A stretch of DNA of 64,000 nucleotides from Planctomycetota bacterium. Lineage in GTDB: Bacteria; Planctomycetota; Planctomycetia; Gemmatales; Gemmataceae. The notes beneath the pieces were generated by a model. That model was not told where the DNA came from, did no database searches, and saw only the letters and a program-made list of their open reading frames with translations. The stretch is from the NCBI GenBank assembly GCA_016195405.1, contig JACPZP010000210.1:53333-117332 (forward strand), given 5' to 3'. Below are positions 26,525 to 34,667 of the stretch, piece after piece (the stretch's first letter is position 1; every line of letters starts with the position of its first letter). Made by a program: the position numbers and the translations under genes.

Positions 26525-26607
26525 ACCTAAGTCCCATTCGCAACACACCTTGCGCCCGCAAAATTCATTTATCGAAGTCTGAAGCAATATTCAGTGCGAA
26601 TACAGCC

Positions 26608-27351
26608 TCAATTCGCCGGCCGCAAGCGATACGGCACTTCCAGGCCATGAGCACTAAGGAGCGCCTCATCCTTCAGCAGTTCGCCGGTCAATCCCGTCGC
26701 GACAATCCGGCCACGATCCAACAGGACGACGCGATCACAGAGATCGAGCATCATATCGAGGTCGTGCGACGCGATAATCTTGGTCCCGCCGAGCGTTTTT
26801 AGAAGCCCGATTAATTCGCGCCGGCCGCGCGGATCGAGGAACATCGACGGCTCATCGAGCAGCAGGATCGCCGGCCGCATCGCCAAGACGCCGGCCAAAG
26901 CCGCACGCCGTTTCTCGCCGCCGGAGAGATGGTGCGGCACGCGCTCGTCGAAGCCTTTGAGGCCCACGCGATCGAGCGATTCCGCCACGCGCCCGCGCAC
27001 TTCGTCTTTGGCGAGCCCTAGATTGAGAGGCCCGAATGCCACGTCGTCGGCCACCGTCGTGCTAAAAAGCTGATCGTCGCTGTTCTGAAAAACGACGCCG
27101 ACCTGAGCCGGAAGTCTCTTGCGCTGGTCCTTGACCGCCGGATCGAGCCCGGCCACTTTCGCCTTGCCTGGTGGAATCGACAGCACGCCGGCCAGGCACA
27201 GAAAAAGCGTCGTTTTGCCGGCGCCATTGGGTCCGATCAACCCGACCGATTCGCCGTGCTGAACTTCGAGCCGAATCTCTTCCAGGGCACGAATGCCGCC
27301 CGGATATGCGAAGGACAAGTTATCGACAACGATCGCCGGTTCGCCGGTCAC
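26608..27351 (-). CDS. Energy-coupling factor-type ABC transporter ATP-binding protein (CbiO/EcfA-like)
   Basis: A 247-residue ATPase with Walker A GPNGAGKTT, Q-loop VVFQNSDDQLF, signature LSGGEKRRAALAG and Walker B ILLLDEPSMFLD. The FQNSDDQLF Q-loop and the SGGEKRR signature are typical of ECF/cobalt-type importers. No EcfT or substrate-specificity subunit lies beside it, so the substrate (metal or vitamin) is unknown. It follows pyrE on the same strand, separated by a palindromic repeat. Confidence 0.9.
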   Translation of the reverse strand: MTGEPAIVVDNLSFAYPGGIRALEEIRLEVQHGESVGLIGPNGAGKTTLFLCLAGVLSIPPGKAKVAGLDPAVKDQRKRLPAQVGVVFQNSDDQLFSTTVADDVAFGPLNLGLAKDEVRGRVAESLDRVGLKGFDERVPHHLSGGEKRRAALAGVLAMRPAILLLDEPSMFLDPRGRRELIGLLKTLGGTKIIASHDLDMMLDLCDRVVLLDRGRIVATGLTGELLKDEALLSAHGLEVPYRLRPAN

Positions 27352-27365
27352 GCACGCTCCTCAGT

Positions 27366-27439
27366 GTTTAGCCGCGAGCCAGCGGCGAGCGCGGACGGAC
27401 GGGCTCCTGTACGCGCTCGCCGCTGGCTCGCGGCTAAAC
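27366..27439. repeat. Palindromic repeat family C hairpin between pyrE and the ECF ATPase gene
   Basis: A perfect 28-base arm (27366-27393, GTTTAGCCGCGAGCCAGCGG and onward) is matched by its reverse complement at 27412-27439 with an 18-base spacer. A single arm recurs at 20180-20205. In RNA it would form a very stable hairpin in either direction. Confidence 0.92.
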
Positions 27440-27446
27440 GTCAAAT

Positions 27447-28001
27447 TCATTCCCCAGCTGGTTCGATGCCGAAATCGCGAATCGTGAAAATCGGCCGATA
27501 ATCGTACTTCGGCGCCAACAACTCGCGCGCGCCTTCGAGCCGATCGACGATGCACACCACCGCGGCGATCTTCGCGCCTACTTTTTCGATTTCCGCGATT
27601 GCCTGCTGCACGGAGCCGCCAGTCGTCAGAACGTCGTCCAGCACCGCCACGCGCATTCCTTCACGCAACACGCCTTCGATGCGTTCCTGGCTGCCGTGGC
27701 CTTTGGGTTGCTTGCGGACGAAGAACCCCTCGAGCGCCCGGCCTTCCAGATGATAGCGCTGCGCCAGGGCAGCGGCCATCGGGATCGCGCCGACTTCTAG
27801 ACCGCCGGCAGCATCGGTTCGCAGGTCCTTGGTCATCTGAAACAGCACGTCGCCCAAAAGCCAAACCGCCTCCGAGAAAAAAATCGCTTTCTTGCTGTTG
27901 ATGTAGTAACTGCTCTCCTTGCCCGATGCGAGCGTGAAACGGCCAAAGGAAACGGCGCGTTCCTTGAAAACCTGTAACAATCGGCAGCGCGCGTCGCTCA
28001 T
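27447..28001 (-). CDS. pyrE: Orotate phosphoribosyltransferase
   Basis: This 184-residue enzyme joins orotate and PRPP to form orotidine 5'-phosphate in pyrimidine synthesis. The PRPP-binding motif is RVAVLDDVLTTGGS, the N-terminal FGRFTLASGKESSYYINSKK is typical, and the flexible catalytic loop is FFVRKQPKGHGSQ. The ATG at 27999-28001 is preferred over a TTG four codons upstream. It is divergent from the ExbB-like gene and precedes the ECF ATPase on the same strand. Confidence 0.95.
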   Translation of the reverse strand: MSDARCRLLQVFKERAVSFGRFTLASGKESSYYINSKKAIFFSEAVWLLGDVLFQMTKDLRTDAAGGLEVGAIPMAAALAQRYHLEGRALEGFFVRKQPKGHGSQERIEGVLREGMRVAVLDDVLTTGGSVQQAIAEIEKVGAKIAAVVCIVDRLEGARELLAPKYDYRPIFTIRDFGIEPAGE

Positions 28002-28168
28002 GTTTTTTTCCAAAGTTTGAGACGATTGACCATCTTTCCCAGCTTGCTTCCCATTTTATCAAGGCGGCTTGATTTGAAGGATCAACCTCGACCGTGGCGG
28101 CGAATTCGCTATGCTCGCGCGTTCCCGTTGGTCGATGTTTCAGGAGACTCCGCTTCTGGAGGCAAAAA

Positions 28169-29449
28169 ATGAGCCAGCCTACAACGCGTCAGCCTGATAT
28201 CGTAGCCGCCGGCAAACGACGCGGCTCGTTCACAACCATCGCCGGTTTCCTCGTCGGCCTCCCTGTGGGAATCGCCGTTGTCATGTTCGTTTTGCTTGGG
28301 CCTGTTGACGAATCGTATCAGCGTTATCTCGAGCACCCCGTTGAAAAAGCGGAGGTAATCCTCTTCTGTTGCGCCTTGGGGATGCTGCTCGCCAAGCTCC
28401 TCGCTTGCCGCAATGAGAAAAGGGCGCTGCGGGCGGGAATGTTGCCTCCGTGGGACGGCAAACCCATCTCCATCGACCATTCGACGACCTTGCAACAGTC
28501 ACTTGTTAAGAAGCCGCCGCGCTTCCGTCACTCACTCTTAGGTCGGCGACTCTCCGGACTCATCGGCTTCGTGCAAAGCCGTGGAACCGCGCAGGATCTC
28601 GACGACCAGGTGCGCGCGTTGGCCGACGCCGAATTCATGGCTCAGGAAGGCAGCTTTTCGACGCTGCGGTTAATCACCTGGGCACTGCCAATCATGGGCT
28701 TTCTCGGCACCGTGCTCGGCATCACCAAGTCAATCACGGGCGTGACCCCGGAGATTCTAGAGCAAAACTTGGGCGCGGTGACAAACGGCCTGGCCGAAGC
28801 GTTCGACACCACCGCGCTGGCCCTGTTTCTCACCATGATCTTGATGTTCTTCTCGTCGCTGGTGGAGCAGTTGGAAGTGCGACTTCTGACAAGCGTCGAT
28901 GACTATATCGAGACCGAATTTGTCCATCGCTTTGAGCGACTTGCCCTCGACAGCAACCCCTTCGTGGCCACGCTTCAGCAGAATACTGCCATTCTCTTGC
29001 AGGCCACTGAAAAGCTCGTCGAAGGACAAGCCGGCGTCTGGGCGAAAAGCCTGGAGAAAGCCGACCGCGCCTGGACGGGCGCCGGTCAACAACAAGCGGA
29101 CAAAATGACGGCGGCTCTCACGGACGCGCTGGAAAAAACGTTGAGCCGGCACAACCAACGCATGGTGCAGCTCGAAGAGAAACTGTTGGCTCGCAATCAG
29201 GCACTGGTGGACGGCATCGCCATGGTGGCCGAGACGCTGAGCCGGCAAGCGGACGCCTTGGCCCGATTGCAGGAAGGCGAATCGCAGCTTGCCCGCTTGC
29301 AAGAAAGCCTGAATCAAAACCTCGCTGCGCTGTCCGGGTCGGGCGCGTTCGAGGAGGCCGTGCAAAGCCTGACCGCGGCCATTCATCTGCTGACGATGCG
29401 CGCGGCGCCACAAGTAGCTCCTAAACTCGCGCAACGACCAGCAGCCTAA
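28169..29449 (+). CDS. MotA/TolQ/ExbB proton-channel family protein with C-terminal coiled coil
   Basis: The 426-residue product starts at ATG 28169 with GGAG seven bases upstream; a longer frame opens at 28094. Hydrophobic spans occur near residues 22-45, 64-80, 165-190 (LITWALPIMGFLGTVLGITK) and 205-228 (ALALFLTMILMFFSSL). The GFLGTVLGI and GLAEAFDTTALAL segments are the conserved channel core of the MotA/TolQ/ExbB family. About 190 C-terminal residues form a predicted coiled coil, which is unusual for ExbB. It leads a three-gene unit with two single-span partners (29541 and 31838). The family is known to use ion flow to drive motion or energise partners; the load here is unknown. Confidence 0.88.
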   Translation: MSQPTTRQPDIVAAGKRRGSFTTIAGFLVGLPVGIAVVMFVLLGPVDESYQRYLEHPVEKAEVILFCCALGMLLAKLLACRNEKRALRAGMLPPWDGKPISIDHSTTLQQSLVKKPPRFRHSLLGRRLSGLIGFVQSRGTAQDLDDQVRALADAEFMAQEGSFSTLRLITWALPIMGFLGTVLGITKSITGVTPEILEQNLGAVTNGLAEAFDTTALALFLTMILMFFSSLVEQLEVRLLTSVDDYIETEFVHRFERLALDSNPFVATLQQNTAILLQATEKLVEGQAGVWAKSLEKADRAWTGAGQQQADKMTAALTDALEKTLSRHNQRMVQLEEKLLARNQALVDGIAMVAETLSRQADALARLQEGESQLARLQESLNQNLAALSGSGAFEEAVQSLTAAIHLLTMRAAPQVAPKLAQRPAA

Positions 29450-29466
29450 GCGCCTTGTTCAATCCC

Positions 29467-29518
29467 GTAGCCGCGGCCTTCAGGCTGCGATTTTTCGCAG
29501 GTTGAAACCTGCGGCTAC
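29467..29518. repeat. Palindromic repeat family D hairpin inside the ExbB-like cluster
   Basis: Arms GTAGCCGCGGCCTTCAGGCT (29467 onward) and its imperfect inverse ending GCGGCTAC (to 29518) flank a short T-rich loop. It fills most of the 91-base gap between the first two genes and could lower read-through. Confidence 0.8.
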
Positions 29519-29540
29519 GAGTGTGAAATGATCTGGCCCC

Positions 29541-31832
29541 ATGCGACGTCCGCGGCAAAAGTTGAGCGTTTCCACCTTTCCCTTCTTGGCGGTGCTTCTG
29601 TCCGCGATGGGGGCGCTCATTCTGCTCTTGTTGGTCATGGATCGCCGGGCCAAAATCGTCGCTCGCGCCAAGGCCCAGGAAGCCCGTGACAGCCGCCTCG
29701 CCGGGGTAACCGCGAAGTCCGCCGCCGAGGAGGCGCGCCTGGAAGCCGAGTGGCAGTGCGAACGCGACCGGCTGCATGCAATCCTTCTGGAGCAAGACCA
29801 CGAGTTGCGCGAGCAGATGCAAGACGTCCTCGGGAAAATGGCGGGAATCAACAAACAGGTCGCAACGCAGGAATCGGCGGCCGGCAATCTCCAACTGCGC
29901 TTGAAGGCGGATAGAGCCCAGCTCGATCGGGCGGCCGGCAAATTGGCGGAGTTGCGCGCCGGGCTGCAAAAGACGAGCCGATACGCGGGCGCCTCGAAGT
30001 CAGAGCTGGAGAAGTGGACCCGCGAACTCGTGCAGCTCGAACGCACTTTGGGCGATCTGAAGCAAATCAAGCGCGAACAGGGGCAGACCTATTCGCTGGT
30101 TCCCTACCGGGGCAAGTTGGGCGAAGGCCGGCGTCCCATCTACGTCGAGGCGTGCGCCCGAGGGTTGATTTTCTATCCCGATCAGGTCCTTGTCGAAAAT
30201 CCGCAGCGCGAGACGACGCGCGTTCGCGACGAGGTCAGCCGCCGCGGCTTGGCGCTGGTCAAAGAAGCTCGCGAAAAACCCGCACGTCCCGTTCCGCGCG
30301 TCGAATCGAACAACCCGTATGTTCTCTTTCTGGTGCGGCCCGACGGCATCGATCACTACTACCACGCCCTGGCCGCTCTAGCCGGCTTCGACATCGATTT
30401 TGGCTATGAGCTGATCGATGCACATTGGGTGCTCGACCTCGGCGAGCGCGAAGCTGGAACGAAGACCGTTCCCGCACAGGCGCCGCTACAGTTGCCGACG
30501 GCCCTTCGAACGGGTTTGGCTTTGAACCCAGGAACTGGAATCGCCAACGGAAACCAGGTGGGGAATTCAAGCTCGCCGCGCGATCCGACAACCACGCAAA
30601 GCGCCACCGCAGGATTACGATTTCCGGGAGATGGATCAAATACGGACACGCATTCGGGCTCATCGACTGTGTTCGCGAAATCGCTTCCCTCCGCGACGCT
30701 AATTCCGCCAACGCATGGCTCACCGGAAACAACGGCATTCAAAAGTATCTTCGCGGAGATTTTGGCGCCGACAGGATTGTCCAGACATCCCTGTCAGGGA
30801 GGGCGGCCGACCTGGCTAGTCGGCCTTGCGAACCCCAGCTTGGAAACTCCCGCAAATGGCTCTGTCGCGCGCGGCGTCACGGTCGGCCAGCCAACTAGTC
30901 TGTCTGCATGCCAAAATGGCGCCGGCGCGCAAAGACCCGGATTTGGATCGCCTGCGATTGACATTGCGAAACCGCTCGAGACGCAAGACCTTGCCGGAAA
31001 TCAACATGCTAAGTCTGGGGCGACATCGCGCGTCGGCGGACAGAGGCCGTCAACCGCCAAGGGCACGTCTGAGGAAATCGCCTGGCGACCGAGTGCGCCG
31101 AGTCACAACGCGGAACAGGGCCCCGTTGATCCGCTTGCTCGGCCCAGTGTGGCCGGGGCGGAGGCTTTGCGAGACCCAGGCGCGACGCCATCGTCCGTTC
31201 CCCGGGGCCTCGAAGACTCAGCCCCGGCCACACCTGGCGCCCCGGCCGCACCTGGCGCCCCGGCCGCACCTGGCGCCTCGGCCGCACCTGGCGCCTCGGC
31301 GACACCTGGGGCTCAGACCGCACCTGGCGCCCAGGGCACACGCGAAGATTTGCAAGGCTCTGGGACTGCGCTGAAGAACGGCGCGGCACAAGGCGGGGCC
31401 GGTGAAAGTGGCCCCGTTGATCCGCTCGTACGGCTAAGCCCACCGACGTTGGCGCAGGAGACCAAATCGAAGGCCGCAAAGCCACGCCCGCCGGCGCCGA
31501 CTTTAGGCCGCGTCCTGGGCAATCGCGATTACGTGCTGACCGTGGAGTGTTTCGACGACCTTGCCGCTCTTTATCCGAGTGGACAGACCTTCGCCATGAA
31601 GGGTAATCAAGATCAGGCCAAGATCGAGCAGGCCAAGATGGACGAGACGTTGGTCCGTGCGGTGTTGCAGTTGATTACGCGCCGCCAGGCGACCGTTCGC
31701 CCCGGTGAGGCGCCGTATCGGCCTCAGCTCCGCTTCCAAGTCCACCCCGACGGACTGCGCACATATCTTCACGTCTATCCGCTCTTGGAAAACCTGCGTA
31801 TTCCCATGACGCGCGAAAATCTGGAGAGCTAG
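29541..31832 (+). CDS. Large ExbD-like membrane-anchored coiled-coil protein
   Basis: This 763-residue protein has a single N-terminal membrane span (STFPFLAVLLSAMGALILLL), with Asp just after it in LVMDRR. A long coiled coil follows (about residues 40-180), then a folded segment with YVLFLVRPDGIDHYYHALAA, a low-complexity Pro/Ala/Gly/Ser linker (about 310-640), and a C-terminal segment LRFQVHPDGLRTYLHVYPLL. The two V-x-PDG segments resemble each other and the C-terminus of the next protein, and they recall the periplasmic domain of ExbD/TolR. The linker includes six APGAPA-type repeats. It is followed five bases later by the 31838 gene. Topology suggests N-in, bulk periplasmic. No named family is known to me. 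Confidence 0.75.
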   Translation: MRRPRQKLSVSTFPFLAVLLSAMGALILLLLVMDRRAKIVARAKAQEARDSRLAGVTAKSAAEEARLEAEWQCERDRLHAILLEQDHELREQMQDVLGKMAGINKQVATQESAAGNLQLRLKADRAQLDRAAGKLAELRAGLQKTSRYAGASKSELEKWTRELVQLERTLGDLKQIKREQGQTYSLVPYRGKLGEGRRPIYVEACARGLIFYPDQVLVENPQRETTRVRDEVSRRGLALVKEAREKPARPVPRVESNNPYVLFLVRPDGIDHYYHALAALAGFDIDFGYELIDAHWVLDLGEREAGTKTVPAQAPLQLPTALRTGLALNPGTGIANGNQVGNSSSPRDPTTTQSATAGLRFPGDGSNTDTHSGSSTVFAKSLPSATLIPPTHGSPETTAFKSIFAEILAPTGLSRHPCQGGRPTWLVGLANPSLETPANGSVARGVTVGQPTSLSACQNGAGAQRPGFGSPAIDIAKPLETQDLAGNQHAKSGATSRVGGQRPSTAKGTSEEIAWRPSAPSHNAEQGPVDPLARPSVAGAEALRDPGATPSSVPRGLEDSAPATPGAPAAPGAPAAPGASAAPGASATPGAQTAPGAQGTREDLQGSGTALKNGAAQGGAGESGPVDPLVRLSPPTLAQETKSKAAKPRPPAPTLGRVLGNRDYVLTVECFDDLAALYPSGQTFAMKGNQDQAKIEQAKMDETLVRAVLQLITRRQATVRPGEAPYRPQLRFQVHPDGLRTYLHVYPLLENLRIPMTRENLES
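31231..31338 (+). repeat. Six-copy 18-base tandem repeat in the ExbD-like gene
   Basis: The core CACCTGGCGC recurs every 18 bases at 31231, 31249, 31267, 31285, 31303 (two changes) and 31321, encoding a proline/alanine/glycine hexapeptide. Confidence 0.9.
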
Positions 31833-31837
31833 GTTTC

Positions 31838-32878
31838 ATGTGCCGCCGCCATCGACCCAGTCGCGAGAAGCTTTCGTTCAGCTTCGATTCCTTTCTGGAC
31901 GTAGTCACCAATGTCGTCGGCATCATCATCAAGTTGATCTTGGTGACTTGGGTCGGGGCGCGCTCCTACACGGCCGCGATGGCGCTTCTGGAAGAACAAG
32001 CCAGCCCGGCGGCAGCCCTGACGAAGCCGACTCCCAAATTCACCGACGATTCACTGCACGCGGACGTTCAACGCAACCTGAATGAACTGGAAGAAGCCCG
32101 CGCGAGACTCGTAGGCCAGCTCCGCAAGCTCGAAGACGTGGAACAAGAGAGCCAGACAGCCGCGAAGGAGCTGAACCAGCTCGATAGCAAGCGCCGCCAG
32201 ATCGACGAGGAGCGCGCCGTGGCGGCGACGCTTCTCAAGGATGACGACCAAAAGGCCCGGCTTGCCCATTTATCGCTTGACGAACTTCGCCTCCGCGGCA
32301 AGAAACTTTTGGAGCAAATCAAAGAGATCGAGAAGCTGCCGGCGCAAAACCAGGTGCTGCGCTATCACACGCCGGTGAGCCGTACCGTTCGCGGCGACGA
32401 GCTGTTTTTCGAGTGCAGAGGCGGCAAGATCACGTTCATCGACTTGCAGGCGTTTCTACACGAACTGCAAGCCGCCGGCGACAACGTCGTCGAAGAGCTG
32501 CGCAACCGGAACAAGGTGGAGCGCGTCACCAGCCAGGTGGGCGCGTTCCGCTTGCGCTACTTCTACGAGAAGGAAGGCGCGTTGGGCGGCAGCTTCCGCT
32601 ATGGGATCACCGGCTGGCGAGTGGAGACCATGTCGGATGCTCGCGGCGAAACGCTGGACGCCGCGCTCGCTGCGAACTCCGACTTTCGACGCGTCGCCGA
32701 TGCCATCGATCCCAATCAAACGGTCGTCACGTTTTGGGTCTACCCAGACAGTTTCGAGCTATTCCGCCGCCTTCGCGATTTCTTGTATGAGCGCGAGGTG
32801 GAAGTCGCGGGCCGGCCCCTGCCGCCTCGTGCACCGATCGCGGCCTCGCGCAGCGGGACGAAATCGCGCGGACAGTAG
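31838..32878 (+). CDS. Second ExbD-like membrane-anchored coiled-coil protein
   Basis: The 346-residue product has one N-terminal span preceded by a conserved acidic pattern: FSFDSFLDVVTNVVGIIIKL. The Asp-x3-Asn arrangement at the membrane edge recalls the ion-binding Asp of ExbD and MotB. A coiled coil covers about residues 70-165, and a C-terminal domain ends with VVTFWVYPDSFELFRRLRDF, the same V-x-PD pattern seen twice in the preceding protein. It lies five bases after that gene and is surely co-translated with it. Family members are common in planctomycetes as unnamed proteins. Function in an ion-driven complex is inferred from neighbours and topology. Confidence 0.75.
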   Translation: MCRRHRPSREKLSFSFDSFLDVVTNVVGIIIKLILVTWVGARSYTAAMALLEEQASPAAALTKPTPKFTDDSLHADVQRNLNELEEARARLVGQLRKLEDVEQESQTAAKELNQLDSKRRQIDEERAVAATLLKDDDQKARLAHLSLDELRLRGKKLLEQIKEIEKLPAQNQVLRYHTPVSRTVRGDELFFECRGGKITFIDLQAFLHELQAAGDNVVEELRNRNKVERVTSQVGAFRLRYFYEKEGALGGSFRYGITGWRVETMSDARGETLDAALAANSDFRRVADAIDPNQTVVTFWVYPDSFELFRRLRDFLYEREVEVAGRPLPPRAPIAASRSGTKSRGQ

Positions 32879-32982
32879 CCCCAAGAACGGCGACTACTAT
32901 TCATTTATTCAAAACACACAGGCAAGTGCTGAAACGTATTTTCGTTTACGAAATGAATTCAACATTCCACTGCCGAACACCG

Positions 32983-33564
32983 CTAGAGTGCCTCGTCTGT
33001 TGCCAGCCCTTTCTCTAGGCCCAACTCCTTCGCTACGGGTTTCATGGCGTCGATCATGAACTGGATATGCTCGGTGAGTTCGACGCCGAAATCCTGGGCG
33101 CCTCGGGCGATGTCGTCGCGGTTCACGGTGCGGGCGAACCCTTTCGACTTCATCTTCTTCTTAACGCTGGAGGCGGTCAGGTCGGTGATGCCGCTGGGTC
33201 GCACTAATGCAGCCGCGGTGATGAGGCCGGCCAACTCGTCGCAAGCGTAGAGCGCCTTGTCGAGAAGGTGAATGCGCGGGCAATCTTGGATGTAATCGGC
33301 GTGCGATTTGATGGCGTAGATGACCTCGTCGGAATAACCGCGCTGGCGCAGGATCTCCGAGCCTTGGAGCGGATGGTCGGGCGGGTTGGGCCAGCGCTCG
33401 TAGTCGAAGTCGTGCAAGAGGCCGACGATGGCCCAGGTTTCCTCGTCGACGGCGTGCTTGCGGGCATAGGCGCGCATGGCGGCCTCGACGGCCAGCATGT
33501 GCCGCACCAATCCTTGATCCTTCACGTATTCGTCAAGAAGGGCGAACGCGTCGGCTCGGTTCAT
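32983..33564 (-). CDS. HD domain-containing protein (HDIG-type hydrolase)
   Basis: The 193-residue product starts at ATG 33562-33564; an upstream frame to 33858 is read-through over a neighbouring gene. The HD motif is in IVGLLHDFDYERWPN, with the first histidine in RHMLAVEAAMRAYA and another in IKSHADYI. The late Asp in LLDKALYACDELAGL completes the metal site. HD proteins of this small type are phosphohydrolases acting on nucleotides, but the substrate is unknown. It is divergent from the pseudopilin-like gene. Confidence 0.9.
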   Translation of the reverse strand: MNRADAFALLDEYVKDQGLVRHMLAVEAAMRAYARKHAVDEETWAIVGLLHDFDYERWPNPPDHPLQGSEILRQRGYSDEVIYAIKSHADYIQDCPRIHLLDKALYACDELAGLITAAALVRPSGITDLTASSVKKKMKSKGFARTVNRDDIARGAQDFGVELTEHIQFMIDAMKPVAKELGLEKGLATDEAL

Positions 33565-33582
33565 GGTGAATCCCGGAGAGTT

Positions 33583-33611
33583 AAACCACGGATTGCACGG
33601 ATGACACGGAT
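33583..33611. repeat. Copy of repeat family I (ACCACGGAT...GGATGACACGGAT)
   Basis: ACCACGGATTGCACGGATGA followed by CACGGAT matches a sequence near 55743-55812. It lies in the divergent gap between the HD-domain gene and the pseudopilin-like gene. Confidence 0.7.
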
Positions 33612-33682
33612 ATTGAAAACGAACGTCTTCTCCACTCTTATCAAGGCATATGTTAGAATCTCGTCCTGGTGAGCGACAGGAA

Positions 33683-34597
33683 ATGTGCGTGAAAAGCGAC
33701 AGAGCAACTTTCTGCGGGATTCGCCCAGGCGTGACTCGACTCGAGGTCGTAGTCGTCGTTGTGCTCGTAATCTTGGCGCTTGGCATCCTTTTGCCTTTCC
33801 TTGGCCGAGGGCGCGGGCTTGCCAAACAGGTCGAGTGCGCCAACCACCTGCGACGCATTGGCCAAGGAATTGAATTCTATCATGACGGGACGAAGTCCAG
33901 ACCCGGAAGCGGTTTCCTGCCGCCCGCGCGCATCGACGAAGGATATGCGACTTGGCCAATCGTACTGGGCCCATATCTTGCGACGGACAATCTCTTTGCG
34001 GAGTGGGACCTGCAAAAGCCGTATGCGGAGCAGTCGGCCGCCGCCCGGGAGGCGGTGATGCCGGTGTTTTTCTGTCCCGCGCGCAACCGGACAGAAACGC
34101 TCAGCCAGGCCGGCGAATTGGACAGGCACGGCGCCCGCATCGTGGGAGGCGTGGGCGATTATGCCGGCGCCTCAGGCGACGGCGATCCGGCGCATCTCTG
34201 GACGGGTCCGAAAGCCAATGGAGCGATTATCTTGGGCGAGGTTCTAGAGCGAGAGGACGACCTCGTTTTACGCTGGAAAAGCCGAACGAGCTTCGCGTCG
34301 CTAGTCCGCGGTAAGAGCTACACCATCCTGATCGGGGAAAAACACGTGCCCTTCGGACATTTTGGCGAGGTCTGGGCGGGCGATGGTTCGTTTTATAACG
34401 GCGGCAATGCGGCGAATTTCTCGCGCATCGGCGGGCCTGGCTACGGCTTGGCGGCGTCGATGGAGGCGCCTTTCAACAACAATTTCGGCAGTGCGCATGC
34501 CGGGCTGTGTCAGTTTCTTCATGCCGACGGACGCGTCGAGGCATACGCCAATTCCTTGGACGAGCAGGTCCTGGGGCAACTGATTCGACGAGAATAG
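33683..34597 (+). CDS. DUF1559-type pseudopilin-like secreted protein
   Basis: The 304-residue product has a prepilin-type N-terminus: a short basic leader, then GVTRLEVVVVVVLVILALGI, where Gly|Val is the expected cleavage site and Glu at mature position 5 is present. The globular part has the DUF1559 pattern, with an early CANHLRRIGQGIEFYHD, a cysteine in FFCPARNRTETL and the terminal H-x-G-LCQFLHADGRVE segment. DUF1559 proteins are highly multiplied in planctomycetes; their role is unknown. ATG 33683 is preferred over 33650 for its AGGA site. Confidence 0.85.
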   Translation: MCVKSDRATFCGIRPGVTRLEVVVVVVLVILALGILLPFLGRGRGLAKQVECANHLRRIGQGIEFYHDGTKSRPGSGFLPPARIDEGYATWPIVLGPYLATDNLFAEWDLQKPYAEQSAAAREAVMPVFFCPARNRTETLSQAGELDRHGARIVGGVGDYAGASGDGDPAHLWTGPKANGAIILGEVLEREDDLVLRWKSRTSFASLVRGKSYTILIGEKHVPFGHFGEVWAGDGSFYNGGNAANFSRIGGPGYGLAASMEAPFNNNFGSAHAGLCQFLHADGRVEAYANSLDEQVLGQLIRRE

Positions 34598-34599
34598 CG

Positions 34600-34657
34600 C
34601 CCGCTTGCGGGTTGGCGTGACCTGAGTGATTTCAGTCGCGCTAATCCGCAAGCGGGA
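34600..34657. repeat. Imperfect inverted repeat before the DUF4432 gene
   Basis: CCCGCTTGCGGGTTGGCG at 34600 is matched by an imperfect inverse ending at 34657 (CGCTAATCCGCAAGCGGG). It is close to the pseudopilin stop and could be a terminator without a T-run. Confidence 0.6.
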
Positions 34658-34667
34658 CGGAGACCTT

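Noticed and set aside
31231..31338. CRISPR-like direct repeats
   Set aside because: The 18-base units are contiguous with no spacers, lie in frame in a gene and have no cas genes near.
28169..32878. Zorya-type anti-phage system
   Set aside because: A MotA/ExbB-like gene with membrane partners suggested ZorAB, but neither partner has an OmpA-like domain and no helicase or nuclease (ZorC, ZorD, ZorE) follows.
34626..34667. Upstream extension of the DUF4432 protein
   Set aside because: The added codons come from an inverted repeat and the ATG at 34668 has a better ribosome-binding site.
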